Assembly (NCBI GenBank): GCA_030917105.1 | Contig: JAUPVI010000074.1 | Location: 1 to 5,441 of the forward strand | Direction: 5' to 3' | From: Candidatus Babelota bacterium | GTDB lineage: Bacteria > Babelota > Babeliae > Babelales > JAUPTZ01 | Length of the DNA: 5,441 nt | In this document: positions 4,791 to 5,441 of the stretch, piece after piece | Numbering within the stretch: position 1 is the stretch's first letter | Layout of the letters: each line of letters starts with the position of its first letter | Program-made: the position numbers and the translations under genes | Notes under the pieces: generated by a model | Seen by the model: the letters and a program-made list of their open reading frames with translations, nothing else | Told to the model about the DNA's origin: nothing | Databases searched by the model: none

Positions 4791-5441
4791 ATGACCATAT
4801 TTGACCAGTTTCGCGACGAATCTGCCCAGCTTTTGACGGAACTTGAAAATCCTGCCATCGAAAATGTTCGCCGCATCGAAGTTCAGAAGCGTCTTGCGCA
4901 TTTGAACGATGTTCTTGATATTCACGACCAGCTTGAACAGCTTAAAAAAGAGCTGAGTCAGGCACGTGAGCAACAGGCGGTCGAAGCTGATCCTGACCTC
5001 AAAGCTATGTTTGAGGAAGAGATTATGGTGCTGGAGCCAAAAATCTTGCCACTTGAAAACGAACTTGATGATTTGCTCTATCCATCAGATGAGCATGATC
5101 AACGCTCCGTTTTTCTTGAAATCCGCGCTGGAGCAGGGGGGCAAGAGGCCGCACTTTTCGTCGGAGATCTCTATACCGCCTACCAGCTGTATGCGGTTAC
5201 GCGTGGATGGCAACTTACGGTTGAAGATGTCAGCGAGACTGATCTTGGTGGGTACAAAGAACTGGTCCTTTTTATAAAAGGCAAAGACGTCTATAAAAAT
5301 CTGAAGTTTGAATCAGGGGTACACCGGGTTCAGCGTGTGCCGGCAACCGAGACGCAGGGTCGGGTTCATACATCAACCGTTACGGTTGCAGTTCTGCCAG
5401 AAGCGGATGAAGTTGACGTGGCATTGAATATGAACGAAGTC
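4791..5441 (+). CDS. prfA: Peptide chain release factor 1, N-terminal 217 residues (3' end beyond window)
   Basis: RF1 enters the ribosomal A site at UAA or UAG and triggers hydrolysis of the finished peptide. The frame is open for 217 codons to the window edge; the family is about 355-360 residues. Residues 1-100 are the helical N-terminal domain. EIRAGAGGQEAALFVGDLY (110-128) matches the conserved EIRAGTGGDEAALFAGDL block. GGYKE and FESGVHRVQRVPATETQG follow, with the stop-codon-reading tripeptide PAT at 184-186, which marks RF1 (RF2 has SPF). The catalytic GGQ loop lies past the edge. At the usual Asp of AGTGGDEA this protein has Gln118. No strong ribosome site precedes the ATG, so translation may be coupled to rpmE 8 bases upstream. 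In many bacteria prmC, which methylates the GGQ glutamine, comes next. Confidence 0.97.
   Translation, partial: MTIFDQFRDESAQLLTELENPAIENVRRIEVQKRLAHLNDVLDIHDQLEQLKKELSQAREQQAVEADPDLKAMFEEEIMVLEPKILPLENELDDLLYPSDEHDQRSVFLEIRAGAGGQEAALFVGDLYTAYQLYAVTRGWQLTVEDVSETDLGGYKELVLFIKGKDVYKNLKFESGVHRVQRVPATETQGRVHTSTVTVAVLPEADEVDVALNMNEV

Noticed and set aside
4632..4973. 113-aa open frame on the minus strand
   Set aside because: It lies antisense to rpmE and the start of prfA, both unambiguous by conserved motifs. It is a shadow frame.
4966..5277. 103-aa plus-strand open frame
   Set aside because: It overlaps prfA in another frame, while prfA matches RF1 motifs throughout.

Overview
The window is bacterial chromosomal DNA in two halves that read away from each other. 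The left three quarters (1-4236) carry two minus-strand genes for exported, membrane-associated proteins of no recognised pathway. The right end (4570-5441) carries plus-strand translation genes: rpmE (ribosomal protein bL31) and the first 217 codons of prfA (peptide chain release factor 1). A gene-free stretch of about 333 bases (4237-4569) separates the two halves and holds the divergent control region.

Minus-strand block. The upstream gene (4236-2908, 442 aa) has a clean signal peptide, two copies of a ~70-residue charged module, a polar linker and a C-terminal pair of Gly/Ala-rich hydrophobic segments. Eighty-six bases downstream, behind its own sigma70-like promoter, starts a very large gene (2821 to beyond base 1, at least 940 codons). 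It encodes a signal peptide, a membrane-anchor-like segment, a ~220-residue Pro/Ser/Thr/acidic linker, degenerate ankyrin repeats, and a long helical C-terminal part. I read that part as a series of ~80-residue divergent repeats that continues off the window. It is missing from a list of complete ORFs because its stop lies outside.

Plus-strand block. rpmE and prfA are 8 bases apart and almost certainly co-transcribed, an order seen in several bacterial phyla. bL31 is the zinc-binding (C+) form. The prfA fragment has the PAT tripeptide that assigns it to RF1 and is cut off before the catalytic GGQ loop.

Organism. Base composition is moderate (roughly mid-40s % GC by eye). Large exported low-complexity proteins with ankyrin repeats beside ordinary housekeeping genes suggest a host-associated or intracellular bacterium. 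Candidatus Dependentiae (TM6/Babeliae) is my best guess, from general style only; the bL31 type argues against Chlamydia. This is inference. Sequence comparison of prfA and rpmE would settle it.

Novelty. The best candidates for something undescribed are the two exported repeat proteins (internally duplicated module, C-terminal ~80-aa repeats, and a possibly shared glycine-rich membrane motif) and a small basic ORF whose stop codon sits in the loop of a long hairpin in the intergenic region. No mobile element, CRISPR array, tRNA or rRNA was found.
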